A DNA stretch of 64,000 nucleotides from JBDSSS01 sp963764195 (GCA_963764195.1 CAVXRG010000004.1:1-64000); one strand, 5' to 3'; shown: positions 44,386 to 54,031, counted from the first letter of the stretch. The notes: generated by a model from the letters alone, not told the origin. Translations and numbers: made by a program.

Positions 44386-45936
44386 GTGCAGATTGGTGTC
44401 CCACGCGAGACGCGCCCCCGTGAGACGCGCGTCGCCGCCACCCCGAAGACGGTGGCCCAGCTCATCGGCCTCGGCTACGAGGTCGTCGTCGAGTCGGGAG
44501 CGGGCCTCGCCGCGAGCTTCGACGACGCGTCCTACGTCGAGGCGGGAGCCCGGGTGGCCGGGCGTGCCCAGGTCCACGCGTCCGAGGTGGTGCACCGGGT
44601 CAACCCACCCACGAGCGCCGAGATCGACGAGCTCCACCCCGGCACGACGCTCGTCGGGCTGATGGCCCCCGCGATCAGCCCCGATCTCGTCGAGTCGCTG
44701 CGCGCGGCGGGCGTCACGGCGATGGCGATGGATGCCGTGCCGCGGATCAGCCGGGCCCAGTCGCTCGACGTGCTCTCGTCGATGGCGAACATCGCCGGCT
44801 ATCGCGCCATCGTCGAGGCCGCCCACGAGTTCGGGTCGTTCTTCACCGGTCAGGTCACCGCCGCCGGCAAGGTGCCCCCGGCCAAGGTCCTCGTCGTCGG
44901 AGCCGGCGTGGCGGGCCTCGCCGCCATCGGCACCGCCGGATCGCTCGGCGCCATCGTCCGGGCCACGGATGCTCGTCCCGAGGTCGCCGAACAGGTCGAG
45001 TCGATGGGCGCCGACTTCCTCGCCGTCGCCGCCGCCGAGACGGGCCCGAGCAGCGACGGCTATGCGAAGGAGATGGGCGAGGACTACAACCGTCGGGCCG
45101 CCGAGCTGTATGCCGCCCAGGCGCCCGACGTCGACATCATCGTCACGACGGCGCTCATCCCCGGGCGCCCGGCCCCGCGCCTCATCACCGGGGAGATGGT
45201 CGCGACGATGAGGGCCGGCTCGGTGATCGTCGACATGGCTGCCGCCAACGGGGGCAACGTCGAGGGCTCGGTCGCCGACGAGATGGTCGTCACCGCGAAC
45301 GGCGTGAAGATCATCGGCTACACCGACCTCGCCGCGCGCCTGCCCACCCAGGCGAGCCAGCTCTACGGCACGAACCTCGTCAACCTGATGAAGCTGCTCA
45401 CCCCGGGCAAGGACGGCCAGCTCGTCCTCGACCTCGACGACGTCGTCCAACGCACCATGACCGTGTGCCGGGACGGCGAGCTGCTGTGGCCACCGCCGGC
45501 GATTCAGGTCAGCGCCGCCCCGGTGGTCGCCGCGCCGGCGCCGGTCGCCAAGGAGCCCCCGAAGCCGCCGGACCCCCGGCGGCGCTACGCCGCCATGCTC
45601 GTCGGCGCGGTCCTCTTCGCCCTCGTCGCGGCGGTCTCACCGCCGAGCTTCCTCGGGCACTTCACCGTCTTCGCGCTCGCCGTCGTCGTCGGCTACTACG
45701 TGATCGGCAACGTCCACCACGCACTGCACACCCCGCTCATGTCGGTGACCAACGCGATCAGCGGCATCATCGTCGTCGGGGCGCTGCTCCAGCTCGGCAC
45801 CCACCAGCAGGTCGGTGGCGCGTCAGGGGTCGTCATCGCGGTGCTCGCCTTCGTCGCGACCCTCGTGGCGAGCATCAACATCTTCGGTGGCTTCACCGTC
45901 ACCCGCCGCATGCTGACGATGTTCCGGAAGGGCTGA
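44386..45936 (+). CDS. pntA: NAD(P) transhydrogenase subunit alpha, 516 aa
   Basis: Uses the proton gradient to pass hydride from NADH to NADP+, supplying NADPH. The NAD(H)-binding domain I (residues 1-370) has VLVVGAGVAGLAAIGTAGSL (about 166-185) and the family N-terminus QIGVPRETRPRETRVA. A Pro/Ala linker then leads to four membrane helices (about 400-510) that in some bacteria form a separate PntAB subunit. So the gene is the fused form, as in E. coli PntA. The GTG at 44386 follows GAAGGAG. Its stop is 3 bp before pntB. Confidence 0.95.
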   Translation: MQIGVPRETRPRETRVAATPKTVAQLIGLGYEVVVESGAGLAASFDDASYVEAGARVAGRAQVHASEVVHRVNPPTSAEIDELHPGTTLVGLMAPAISPDLVESLRAAGVTAMAMDAVPRISRAQSLDVLSSMANIAGYRAIVEAAHEFGSFFTGQVTAAGKVPPAKVLVVGAGVAGLAAIGTAGSLGAIVRATDARPEVAEQVESMGADFLAVAAAETGPSSDGYAKEMGEDYNRRAAELYAAQAPDVDIIVTTALIPGRPAPRLITGEMVATMRAGSVIVDMAAANGGNVEGSVADEMVVTANGVKIIGYTDLAARLPTQASQLYGTNLVNLMKLLTPGKDGQLVLDLDDVVQRTMTVCRDGELLWPPPAIQVSAAPVVAAPAPVAKEPPKPPDPRRRYAAMLVGAVLFALVAAVSPPSFLGHFTVFALAVVVGYYVIGNVHHALHTPLMSVTNAISGIIVVGALLQLGTHQQVGGASGVVIAVLAFVATLVASINIFGGFTVTRRMLTMFRKG

Positions 45937-45939
45937 GCG

Positions 45940-47340
45940 ATGACCACGGCACTGACCACCGGGGTCGACCTCGCCCTCATCCAGGCCGCGTACATCATCG
46001 CGGCGCTGCTGTTCATCCTCTCCCTCGCCGGCCTGTCGAAGCACGAGACGGCCCGGGACGGCAACGTCCTCGGCATGATCGGCATGGCCGTCGCGCTCGT
46101 CGCCACGTTGTGGCTGGCCGGCCGGTCGGCCGGCTGGTCCAACTGGGTGCTCATCGTCGTCGCGATGGCGATCGGGGCCTCGATCGGGATCTGGCGGGCC
46201 CGCAAGGTCGAGATGACCGGCATGCCCGAGCTCATCGCGATGCTGCACAGCTTCGTCGGTGCGGCCGCGGTCCTCGTCGGCTACAACTCCTACCTCGCCG
46301 ACGCGTCCGGCGCCGACGGGGTGCACCTCGTCGAGGTCTTCCTCGGGGTCTTCATCGGCGCGGTCACCTTCACCGGCTCGATCGTCGCCTTCCTCAAGCT
46401 GTCGGCCCGGATCTCGAGCAAGCCGCTCATGCTCCCGATGCGGCACTGGCTCAACCTCGCGGCCGTCGTCGCCGCCATCCTGCTGCTCGTCTGGTTCGTC
46501 TCCTCGCACGCGATCATCGCCCTGCTGCTCATGACGGCGATCGCGCTCGCCTTCGGCTGGCACCTCGTCGCCTCGATCGGCGGCGGCGACATGCCGGTCG
46601 TCGTCTCGATGCTCAACAGCTACTCCGGGTGGGCCGCGGCCGCCGCCGGGTTCATGCTCGGCAACGACCTGCTCATCGTCACCGGCGCCCTCGTCGGGTC
46701 CTCCGGTGCCTACCTGTCCTACATCATGTGCCAGGCGATGAACCGGTCGTTCATCTCGGTCATCGCCGGGGGATTCGGCTCCGACGGCTCCTCCTCGGGG
46801 GAGGACGTCGACTACGGCGACCACCGGGAGACCAACGCCGACGAGGTCGCCGATCTGCTCAAGAACGCCGACTCGGTGGTCATCACGCCCGGGTACGGGA
46901 TGGCGGTCGCCCAGGCCCAGTACCCCGTCGCCGACCTCACCGCCAAGCTGCGCGAGCGGGGCACCGACGTCCGGTTCGGGATCCACCCCGTCGCCGGCCG
47001 CCTGCCGGGTCACATGAACGTCCTGCTTGCCGAGGCGAAGGTCCCCTACGACATCGTCCTCGAGATGGACGAGGTCAACCCCGACCTGCCCGACGTCGAC
47101 GTCGTGCTCGTCATCGGGGCCAACGACACGGTCAACCCGGCGGCGGCCGAGGACCCGGCCAGCCCGATCGCCGGGATGCCCGTCATCGAGGTCTGGAAGG
47201 CCAAGCAGGTCGTCGTCTTCAAGCGGTCGATGAACACCGGCTACGCCGGTGTGCAGAACCCGCTCTTCTTCCGCGACAACACGAGCATGCTCTTCGGGGA
47301 CGCCAAGGAGCGGGTCGAGGACATCATCAAGGCCCTCTGA
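45940..47340 (+). CDS. pntB: NAD(P) transhydrogenase subunit beta, 466 aa
   Basis: Carries the remaining proton-channel helices (about nine hydrophobic segments in residues 10-265) and the NADP(H)-binding domain III: ITPGYGMAVAQAQYPV, RFGIHPVAGRLPGHMNVLLA, GANDTVNPAA and KRSMNTGYAGVQNPLF are all conserved. It starts 3 bp after the pntA stop and forms the A2B2 complex with it. After the stop come paired GTCGAGTG repeats. Confidence 0.96.
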   Translation: MTTALTTGVDLALIQAAYIIAALLFILSLAGLSKHETARDGNVLGMIGMAVALVATLWLAGRSAGWSNWVLIVVAMAIGASIGIWRARKVEMTGMPELIAMLHSFVGAAAVLVGYNSYLADASGADGVHLVEVFLGVFIGAVTFTGSIVAFLKLSARISSKPLMLPMRHWLNLAAVVAAILLLVWFVSSHAIIALLLMTAIALAFGWHLVASIGGGDMPVVVSMLNSYSGWAAAAAGFMLGNDLLIVTGALVGSSGAYLSYIMCQAMNRSFISVIAGGFGSDGSSSGEDVDYGDHRETNADEVADLLKNADSVVITPGYGMAVAQAQYPVADLTAKLRERGTDVRFGIHPVAGRLPGHMNVLLAEAKVPYDIVLEMDEVNPDLPDVDVVLVIGANDTVNPAAAEDPASPIAGMPVIEVWKAKQVVVFKRSMNTGYAGVQNPLFFRDNTSMLFGDAKERVEDIIKAL

Positions 47341-47367
47341 CCTCGGCTGCGGCCAGCGCCCCCTCCC

Positions 47368-47482
47368 GTCGAGTGCCCAGTTCCGTCCGTCCGGGGGCGG
47401 AAGAAGGTGCCCACTCGACCGGATGACCCCGTCGAGTGCCCAGTTCCGTCCGCCCGGGGGCGGAAGAAAGTGCCCACTCGAC
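47368..47482. repeat. Tandem inverted-repeat unit of the GTCGAGTG family
   Basis: Two near-identical units of about 52 bp (47368-47419 and 47431-47482, period 63). Each has GTCGAGTGCCCAGTTCCGTC at the left and, inverted, GTCGAGTGGGCACYTTCTTC at the right, around a CCGGGGG loop. They fill the gap between the stops of pntB (+) and the helicase (-). The right arms match the copies at 7024-7215. A terminator function for both genes is plausible. Confidence 0.88.
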
Positions 47483-47486
47483 GGGG

Positions 47487-49643
47487 TCAGAGGTCCGCGA
47501 GGGCGCGGGTGAGGATCTGGACGATCGCCTCGAGCTGGAGGGTGTCACCCGAGGAGACCTCCTCGTCGCTGCCGTCGAGCGCGCGGGCGGCGAGACCCTG
47601 CTTCGCGTCGATGAGCTCGGCGATCTTCGAGTCGATCGTCCCGGCGGCGAGGATCCGCCACGCCGTCACCGGCTCGTCCTGCCCGATCCGGTGGACGCGG
47701 TCGATGGCCTGACCCTGCTCGGCCGCCGTCCACGACAGCTCGGCGAGCACGACGTTGGAGGCGGCCTGGAGGTTGAGCCCCACCCCGGCGGCGGTGAGTG
47801 AGCACACGGCCACCGCGACCCCGGGGTCGTTGGAGAACGCGTCGATCGCCTTCTGGCGCTGGGTCGAGGTCTGGTCGCCCCGGACCGAGACCGTCTGCAG
47901 CCCGGCCTCGGCGAGGACCCGCTCGGCCGTGTCCATCACGTCGATGTGCTTGGCGAAGAAGACGACCTTGCCGACCGAGTGCGAGAGCTGCGCCGTGTAG
48001 TCGGCGGCCAGCTCGGCCTTCGCCTGGCCGATGCGGCGCACGAGCGAGAAGACGTTGTCGCCGCCGTTGTCGCCCGAGGAGTGCTTCAGCTCGGCGAGGG
48101 CCACGCGGCGGATCAGCGCCTCGTCGGGCTCACCGTCCTGCTCGACGCCGTCGCCCCGCTCGAGCAGGGCCCGGTACTTCGCGACGAGCCGCTTGCCGAG
48201 CGAGCGCTCCGCCTGACGGATCGAGCGGCCCAGGTCGTCGTCGAGCTCCACGGGCAGGTCGGCGATGCGCTTGTCGGGCAGGTCCTTGGCGACGTCGATC
48301 TTGCGCCGGCGCACGATCCCCATGTCGATCACGGCCGACCGGGCCTCGGGGTAGAAGCCCCGGTCCGCCGGGGTGTAGCCCGACGCGTCGAGCCGGCGAG
48401 TGATCTGGCCGCCCGGCTTGTCGTCCTTGATCCAGCCGAGGAAGCGCCAGATCGCCCGGAAGTCCTTGACGTCGTTGATCAGGGGGGTGCCGGTGAGGGC
48501 CATCAGCAGCGGGTTGCCGCCGGGCGTGTCGGCGCGCAGCCGGTCCGCGAGGGCCAGCACCTGCTGGGAGCGCTGGGAGCCGAGGTTCTTGATGAAGTGC
48601 GCCTCGTCGACGACCATCGAGCGAAAGCCCAGGGTCGAGAGCCACGGGAAGTGGCGGTCGAGCACCTCGTAGTTGACGACGAACACGTCAGCGAACGCGT
48701 CGACGTCTCGGCCGTCACCGTGGATCACGGTGACGCGGCGCTGCGGCGTCCAACGCTGCACCTCGCGGGCCCAGTTGATCTTCACGACGTTGGGCACGAC
48801 GGCGAGCATCGGGTAGGAGTCGGCAACGGAGGCGGCGAGGATCGCCTGTGCCGTCTTGCCGAGGCCCGGCTCGTCGGCGAGCAGGAACGTGCGGTGTCCC
48901 TCGCGGACCTGCTCGAGGAAGCGGGCCTGGTGGACCATGAGCGTCGAGCCCTGCGGGGAGATCCGGTCGATCGCGGGGGCGGGCGGCAGCCGCATCGAGG
49001 CGGCCTCACCGCCCGCGCCCTGCTCGAAGGCGCGGTAGAGCGGGTCCATCAGGTCCCAGCCCGCGAGCCGCGCCGGACGGTGCTCCTGCTGCGTCGCGAG
49101 CTCGAGGTTCGGCGCGAGGAAGGGGTTGGCGAGGACTCGGGAGGGGACCGAGGGGGGGACGACCTGCCGGGTCGAGGCGCTGACCGGCACGACGGGCGGG
49201 GACGGTGGCGCCTGGCGCTCGATGACGAGCTCCTCGGGGGCCAGCTCGGCCCCGGACTCGAGGAGCCAGTCGACGCGCATCTGCTGGGCGGCGGGTCCGG
49301 GCTTGGCCGAGTCGTCGAGCAGGGTGAGCAGGCTCGTGTCGCGGGCCGCGGTCTGGGCGAGGATCGTCGCGACGCCGTCGAGGCGCTTGAGCAGCTCGGT
49401 GCGGGTGGACATCGTCAGCGTCGTGTCCGAGCGGACCCGGGCCCGCTCGGCCCGCATGAGCAGCGCGATGACCTGGAACTTCGTCCGGTTGGCCGGGCTG
49501 GCCTTGCCCTTGCCGGTCTTCGCCTCGACCTCGCGCACGCGGCGGGCGAGGATCGGGATGATCGGTGCCGGGTCGTCGGGTCGCGTCACGGTGGTGCGGG
49601 ACCCCGAACGGCCGGACGTCCGACGACGGACATTGGACGACAT
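47487..49643 (-). CDS. SNF2-family DEAD/DEAH helicase (SMARCAL1/HepA-like), 718 aa
   Basis: DNA-dependent ATPase of superfamily 2. Motif I DEPGLGKTAQA, motif II VVDEAHFIKN, motif III LTGTPL, motif V SLTAAGVGLNLQAA and motif VI QGQAIDRVHRIGQ are present, with the arginine fingers intact. About 250 N-terminal residues precede the motor and hold no nuclease or SWIM motif I can see. Related proteins anneal DNA or rescue stalled forks or RNA polymerase; the role here is open. Start 49643 (MSSNVRRRT) has AGGAGGAG 4 nt upstream. It is monocistronic and not part of a visible defence island. Confidence 0.88.
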   Translation of the reverse strand: MSSNVRRRTSGRSGSRTTVTRPDDPAPIIPILARRVREVEAKTGKGKASPANRTKFQVIALLMRAERARVRSDTTLTMSTRTELLKRLDGVATILAQTAARDTSLLTLLDDSAKPGPAAQQMRVDWLLESGAELAPEELVIERQAPPSPPVVPVSASTRQVVPPSVPSRVLANPFLAPNLELATQQEHRPARLAGWDLMDPLYRAFEQGAGGEAASMRLPPAPAIDRISPQGSTLMVHQARFLEQVREGHRTFLLADEPGLGKTAQAILAASVADSYPMLAVVPNVVKINWAREVQRWTPQRRVTVIHGDGRDVDAFADVFVVNYEVLDRHFPWLSTLGFRSMVVDEAHFIKNLGSQRSQQVLALADRLRADTPGGNPLLMALTGTPLINDVKDFRAIWRFLGWIKDDKPGGQITRRLDASGYTPADRGFYPEARSAVIDMGIVRRRKIDVAKDLPDKRIADLPVELDDDLGRSIRQAERSLGKRLVAKYRALLERGDGVEQDGEPDEALIRRVALAELKHSSGDNGGDNVFSLVRRIGQAKAELAADYTAQLSHSVGKVVFFAKHIDVMDTAERVLAEAGLQTVSVRGDQTSTQRQKAIDAFSNDPGVAVAVCSLTAAGVGLNLQAASNVVLAELSWTAAEQGQAIDRVHRIGQDEPVTAWRILAAGTIDSKIAELIDAKQGLAARALDGSDEEVSSGDTLQLEAIVQILTRALADL

Positions 49644-49960
49644 GCTCCTCCTGAGGACGACGGTGGTGATCGCTGGTCGGGCGACACCGTGGACGCGCGC
49701 CACGCGGCCGGGTACTGGTCCGGAGCGCCGCTGGTGGGCCGCCCTGGACAGGTCGGACGCGGCTGCTTCGCGTCCTGACCGCCCCACCGTGGTGACGGGC
49801 TCGTCCGGTGGTGCCGACCGTGTCTCGGGCGTAGACGGCGCGAGGCGCGACGTGGGTCTGCTCCCAGACTACAGGTCCCCACCGCTCTTCGGCGGGGACT
49901 CGGCCACGCTCGCGGTTCGGGGTCGGCAGGGAATGCCGCTCGGGGGGTGGCGCGGGCAGG
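49644..49960. other. Intergenic region with terminator-like hairpin
   Basis: About 317 bp between two minus-strand genes. GTCCCC (49875-49880) and GGGGAC (49894-49899), with inner pairs, form a hairpin 62 bp beyond the VIT gene stop and may end its transcript. The helicase promoter should lie near 49660-49800, but no clear boxes are seen. Confidence 0.5.
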
Positions 49961-50773
49961 TCAGAGCAGGCTCGTGCCCACGAGGGCGCCGATCCCGTAG
50001 GTGATGCCCATCGCGATCAGGCCCCCCGAGATGTTGCGCGCGACGGCTCGGGGGACCGGGCTGCGGCCCAGGCGGGCGCTCGCCCAGCCGGTGAGGGCCA
50101 GGGCGACGGCCACCGTGACCACGGTGACGACGGTCCGGACCGACTCCGGGCTGAAGCTGATCGTCAACAGCGGGAGCAGCGCGCCGATGGTGAAGGCCGC
50201 CATCGATGCCCAGGCCGCGTGCCACGGGTTGGTCAGGTCATCGGGGTCGATGCCCAGCTCGACCTCGGCGTGCGCGGCGAGGGCGTCCTGCTCGGTCAGC
50301 TCGCGGGCGACCTGCTCGGCCACCGGCCGGCTGATCCCCTTCGCCTCGTAGAGGGCCGTGAGCTCCTCCAGCTCGCCGTCGGGGTCCTCGCGCAGCTCCC
50401 GCTCCTCGAGCTCGATGAGCGCGCGCTCCGAGTCGCGCTGGGTGCTGACGGAGACGTACTCACCGGCCGCCATCGACATCGCGCCGGCCGCGAGGGCCGC
50501 GATGCCGGCGACGATGATCGCGGGACGGTTGTTGGTCGCGCCGGCCACGCCGACGACGACGCCCGCGGTCGAGACGATGCCGTCGTTGGCCCCGAGAACG
50601 CTCGCGCGGAGCCAGTTGAGGCGGCTGCTCATGCCCGCGTCGTGCGGCTCGACCCGCTCGGGACCGGGGAGTATGCCGTTCTCCACCGCCGTCACGCCGT
50701 CAGGCCCCGCGCCCCTGGCGGGATCGCCGACGACGCCATCGGGGGTGTCCTTCGAGGCGTGGGCTGACGTCAT
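49961..50773 (-). CDS. VIT1/CCC1-family iron/manganese transporter, 270 aa
   Basis: Membrane protein of the vacuolar iron transporter family, expected to export Fe(II) or Mn(II) from the cytoplasm. LNWLRASVLGANDGIVSTAG and AGAMSMAAGEYVSVSTQRDS are the conserved first two helices with metal-path residues. An acidic cytoplasmic loop (about residues 120-180, LEERELREDPDGELEEL) is the likely metal-binding domain, and three more helices follow. A 45-residue polar N-terminal extension is unusual. Start 50773 (MTSAHASKD) has GGAG 11 nt upstream; an internal ATG (MSSRLNWLR) is an alternative. Confidence 0.9.
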   Translation of the reverse strand: MTSAHASKDTPDGVVGDPARGAGPDGVTAVENGILPGPERVEPHDAGMSSRLNWLRASVLGANDGIVSTAGVVVGVAGATNNRPAIIVAGIAALAAGAMSMAAGEYVSVSTQRDSERALIELEERELREDPDGELEELTALYEAKGISRPVAEQVARELTEQDALAAHAEVELGIDPDDLTNPWHAAWASMAAFTIGALLPLLTISFSPESVRTVVTVVTVAVALALTGWASARLGRSPVPRAVARNISGGLIAMGITYGIGALVGTSLL

Positions 50774-50875
50774 CCGGGTGGCTCCGATCGCAGGGGTGCA
50801 GTCCGTCGATCGTCGCACCCGTGCGCCTGCGTGTCATCGAAGGCGAGCCTTCCCTGCCCGGTGGGCCGCAGGGTC

Positions 50876-51529
50876 TCAGGTGGTCTGCAGGCTCGTCTCG
50901 GTCGCGGACCCCTGCTGGCTCCGCTGGCCCCGCTGGCCCGAGGTCGGCCCACCGGCACCGCCGCGCAGCGTGAGCCCTCCGAGCTGGCTGGGGTCGAGCT
51001 GCTCGAGCTGGGTGAGGTCGTTGGGGTCGAGCCGGCCGCTGCGGAGCATCTGCTCGAGCTGCGTGGCCAGCCTCGGGTTCACCTGGTTGAGCTCGGCGAG
51101 CAGGTCGGGCGCGACCTGACCGAGCAGGGTCGAGCCACTCGTACCGCTGGGGTCCTGGCCCCGGGGGGTGGTGGCTCCTCCGGGGAAGCCGCCGCGGGTC
51201 CGCCCGTTGCTCTCGGCCCCGATGGTCGTGCCGGCCGGGACGGCGGCGGCGGCGGCGATCGCCCCACCGGAGGTCAGCACGATGGCGAGGGCGGCGACGA
51301 TGGCCGTCTTCCGCCCGTCCCACCGGAGGCGGCGCGACGGGCCAGCGGGGACGAGGGGCTCCGACTCGCGAGGGAGCGGGGTGGTCGGTGCGGGGACGGC
51401 TGTCATCGGTGAGCGGGCCGAGACGGTGGGGTCGAACGGGGGGAGCTCGGGCCGTCCCTCGGAGGTGGGCCCGGTGTCCTGCGACGGCCGCTCCGGTGTC
51501 GGCTGGGAGGCGGTGGTGTCATCGGTCAT
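50876..51529 (-). CDS. Single-pass membrane protein of unknown function, 217 aa
   Basis: I do not recognise it. A Pro/Thr-rich cytoplasmic N-terminus (about 70 residues) leads to one membrane helix (KTAIVAALAIVLTSGGAIAA, about 74-93). Outside follow a Gly-rich linker and a short helical region with QLEQMLRSGRLDPNDLTQLEQL and DPSQLGGL. The end is Gln/Ser-rich. It is divergent from the two-component system (137 bp apart) and could be its target or sensor partner; this is inference. Start 51529 (MTDDTTAS) is chosen because earlier frame reads as non-coding. Confidence 0.7.
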   Translation of the reverse strand: MTDDTTASQPTPERPSQDTGPTSEGRPELPPFDPTVSARSPMTAVPAPTTPLPRESEPLVPAGPSRRLRWDGRKTAIVAALAIVLTSGGAIAAAAAVPAGTTIGAESNGRTRGGFPGGATTPRGQDPSGTSGSTLLGQVAPDLLAELNQVNPRLATQLEQMLRSGRLDPNDLTQLEQLDPSQLGGLTLRGGAGGPTSGQRGQRSQQGSATETSLQTT

Positions 51530-51666
51530 GACGTCCACGCTCGGCCCGGACGCTGTGGAGATCCTGTGGCCGGGCCGTCGACCTACTGGGAGTCGGGCGG
51601 TCGGCGCACAGAATCCGCACAGGAAAGCACTAGCCACCACACAAGAGGCCCCGGTCTACTGAGAGC

Positions 51667-52404
51667 ATGAGCAACAAGTCACAGACCTCCGCTGCGCGAC
51701 TTCAGCGTCTCGACGGCACACCGGTGCGGGTTCTCGTCGTCGATGACGAGGCCAACCTCACCGAGCTGCTCGGGATGGCCCTGCGCTATGAGGGCTGGGA
51801 GGTCCGCTCCGCCGCCACCGGCATGGAGGCCGTGCGAGCCGCACGCGAGTTCGACCCGGACGCGGTGGTCCTCGACATGATGCTTCCCGACTTCGACGGT
51901 CTGGAGGTGCTGCGCCGGATGCGCGCCGACAACGACTCCGTCCCCGTCCTCTTCCTCACCGCCAAGGACGCCGTGGAGGACCGCGTCTCCGGGCTGACCG
52001 CCGGGGGGGACGACTACGTGACCAAGCCGTTCTCGCTCGAGGAGGTCGTCGCCCGCGTTCGCGCGCTGATGCGCCGCACCACGATCGCGATCAGCTCCGC
52101 CGACTCCACCCTCACCGTCGGTGACCTCAGCCTCGACGAGGACAGTCACGAGGTCATGCGCGGCGGCGAGGAGATCCACCTGACCGCGACGGAGTTCGAG
52201 CTGCTTCGCTACCTCATGCGCAACCCGCGGCGGGTGCTCTCCAAGGCGCAGATCCTCGACCGGGTCTGGAACTACGACTTCGGCGGCCAGGCCAACGTCG
52301 TCGAGCTCTACATCTCCTACCTGCGCAAGAAGATCGACGCCGGCCGCGAGCCGATGATCCACACGATGCGAGGCGCCGGTTATGTCCTCAAGCCCACGCC
52401 CTGA
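51667..52404 (+). CDS. OmpR/PhoB-family response regulator, 245 aa
   Basis: Receiver domain at residues 20-135 with the acidic pair DDE (26-28), phospho-acceptor D70 in VVLDMMLP, T98 and K120 (TKPFS). A winged-helix DNA-binding domain (about 150-243) ends GAGYVLKP. It resembles mycobacterial TrcR and related regulators. The kinase gene starts 23 bp before its stop, so the two are co-translated. The stimulus is unknown. GAGAG lies 5 nt before the ATG. Confidence 0.95.
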   Translation: MSNKSQTSAARLQRLDGTPVRVLVVDDEANLTELLGMALRYEGWEVRSAATGMEAVRAAREFDPDAVVLDMMLPDFDGLEVLRRMRADNDSVPVLFLTAKDAVEDRVSGLTAGGDDYVTKPFSLEEVVARVRALMRRTTIAISSADSTLTVGDLSLDEDSHEVMRGGEEIHLTATEFELLRYLMRNPRRVLSKAQILDRVWNYDFGGQANVVELYISYLRKKIDAGREPMIHTMRGAGYVLKPTP

Positions 52405-54031
52405 GGTGGGGACCGCGCACCCCCCGGCCGCCGCGATCCCGGAGCCCGTCGAGCCTCGGGTGCCCGACCGGGTCCCCGAGGAGCCGGCGACGGCCCCCCC
52501 GGGCGACGACCCCGCCCCGGCTGCCGGCCACGGTGCCCACACCGGTTGGATCCGGCCGTGGTCGGTGTGGTCGCTCCGGGCCAAGCTCGTCGCCTCGATC
52601 CTCGTCCTGTTCACCGTGCTGAGCCTCGTCACGGGCGCCTACACCGTCTTTGCGCTCGACCGGCAGCTCACCGTCCAGACCGATGAGCAGCTGCAGCAGT
52701 CGGTGGACCGCCTCCGCGGTGGCGGGGCGCCCCTGTCGGGCCTGAGCGGATACAGCGGCGGGGATGATCGTCGCCGCGGGCCGGGGGACGAGGGGCTGAT
52801 CGCCTTCCTCGGCAACCTCCCGGTGGCGGCCGCTCCGACGTCGTCCGTCGGCACCGGCTCGGCGACGACCCCCGGGGGTGTGCGCACCGCGCTCACCCCG
52901 GCCCAGCTCGAGACCCTGTCATCGGCAGGGATCGGGGCCCCCCAGGACATCGACCTCGGCGACGGGGTCGGCGCCTACCGGGTCATGTCGCTGCGGGCCA
53001 ACGTCACGGTCAACGGCCAGACGGTGCCCGGCACCCTCGTCGTCGGCTTGAGCAACGGATCCAAGCGCCAGACCGTCCAGGGCCTCGTCGTCATCATCAT
53101 CTCCACCCTCGTCGGCGGCATGCTCCTCGTCGCCCTGCTCGGCACGTTCTTCGTCCGTCGCAGTCTCGAGCCGCTCCGACGGGTCGCGGCCACCGCGACG
53201 AGGGTCTCGAAGCTCCCGCTCGACTCGGGTCGGGTCGCGCTCGCCGAACGGGTCGACCTCGCCTACACCGACACCCGCACCGAGGTGGGACAGGTGGGCG
53301 CTGCCTTCAACGAGATGCTCGACCACGTCGACGACGCCCTCAACGCCCGCCACGAGAGCGAGCAGCGGGTGCGCCAGTTCGTCGCCGACGCCTCGCACGA
53401 GCTGCGCACCCCGCTCGCCTCGATCAAGGGCTACGCCGAGCTGACCCGGCGCGAGACGGAGCCCGTCCCCGGCACGGTCACGCACGCGATGGGCCGCATC
53501 GAGTCGGAGGCGACCCGGATGTCCTCCCTCGTCGAGGACCTGCTCCTGCTCGCCCGGCTCGACGCCGGACGGCCGCTCGAGCGAACCCAGGTCGACCTCT
53601 CCATGCTCGTCATCAACGCCGTCAGCGACGCTCACGCGGCCTCGCCGCGCCACCGTTGGGACCTCGACCTGCCGCCCGAGCCGGTCGAGGTGGCCGGCGA
53701 CCCGGCCCGGCTCCACCAGATCGTCGCCAACCTGCTGGCCAATGCCCGCACCCACACCCCCGAGGGCAGCCAGGTGACGACCTCGGTCCGGCCTCACGGT
53801 GGCTCGGTGGCCATCGCCGTGCACGACAACGGTCCGGGTGTGCCGAAAGCGCTGCAGGCCAACGTGTTCGAGCGCTTCGCCCGCGGCGACGACGCGCGCA
53901 ACCGGGCCGGAGGCAGCACCGGCCTCGGTCTCTCGATCGTCGCCGCGGTCGCCAAGGCCCACGGCGGTCGGGTCGGGCTCGTCAGCAGCCCCGGTGACAC
54001 GACCTTCACCGTGACCCTTCCGGCCACCTGA
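52382..54031 (+). CDS. Sensor histidine kinase, 549 aa
   Basis: Partner of the preceding regulator. A Pro-rich cytoplasmic head (about 60 residues), helix 1 (about 67-88), an extracytoplasmic region rich in Gly/Ser (about 90-235), helix 2 (about 237-257), HAMP linker, then the phospho-acceptor His in DASHELRTPLASIKGYAEL (about 340). The ATPase boxes are NLLANARTHTP, DNGPGVP and GSTGLGLSIV. All catalytic residues are present. The ATG at 52382 lies inside the regulator gene; a GTG at 52406 is possible. The sensor domain has no recognisable ligand site. Confidence 0.94.
   Translation: MSSSPRPEVGTAHPPAAAIPEPVEPRVPDRVPEEPATAPPGDDPAPAAGHGAHTGWIRPWSVWSLRAKLVASILVLFTVLSLVTGAYTVFALDRQLTVQTDEQLQQSVDRLRGGGAPLSGLSGYSGGDDRRRGPGDEGLIAFLGNLPVAAAPTSSVGTGSATTPGGVRTALTPAQLETLSSAGIGAPQDIDLGDGVGAYRVMSLRANVTVNGQTVPGTLVVGLSNGSKRQTVQGLVVIIISTLVGGMLLVALLGTFFVRRSLEPLRRVAATATRVSKLPLDSGRVALAERVDLAYTDTRTEVGQVGAAFNEMLDHVDDALNARHESEQRVRQFVADASHELRTPLASIKGYAELTRRETEPVPGTVTHAMGRIESEATRMSSLVEDLLLLARLDAGRPLERTQVDLSMLVINAVSDAHAASPRHRWDLDLPPEPVEVAGDPARLHQIVANLLANARTHTPEGSQVTTSVRPHGGSVAIAVHDNGPGVPKALQANVFERFARGDDARNRAGGSTGLGLSIVAAVAKAHGGRVGLVSSPGDTTFTVTLPAT

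Noticed and set aside
47487..49643. Anti-phage helicase system
   Set aside because: The SNF2 helicase stands alone between pntB and a metal transporter; no nuclease, methylase or other defence partner is present.
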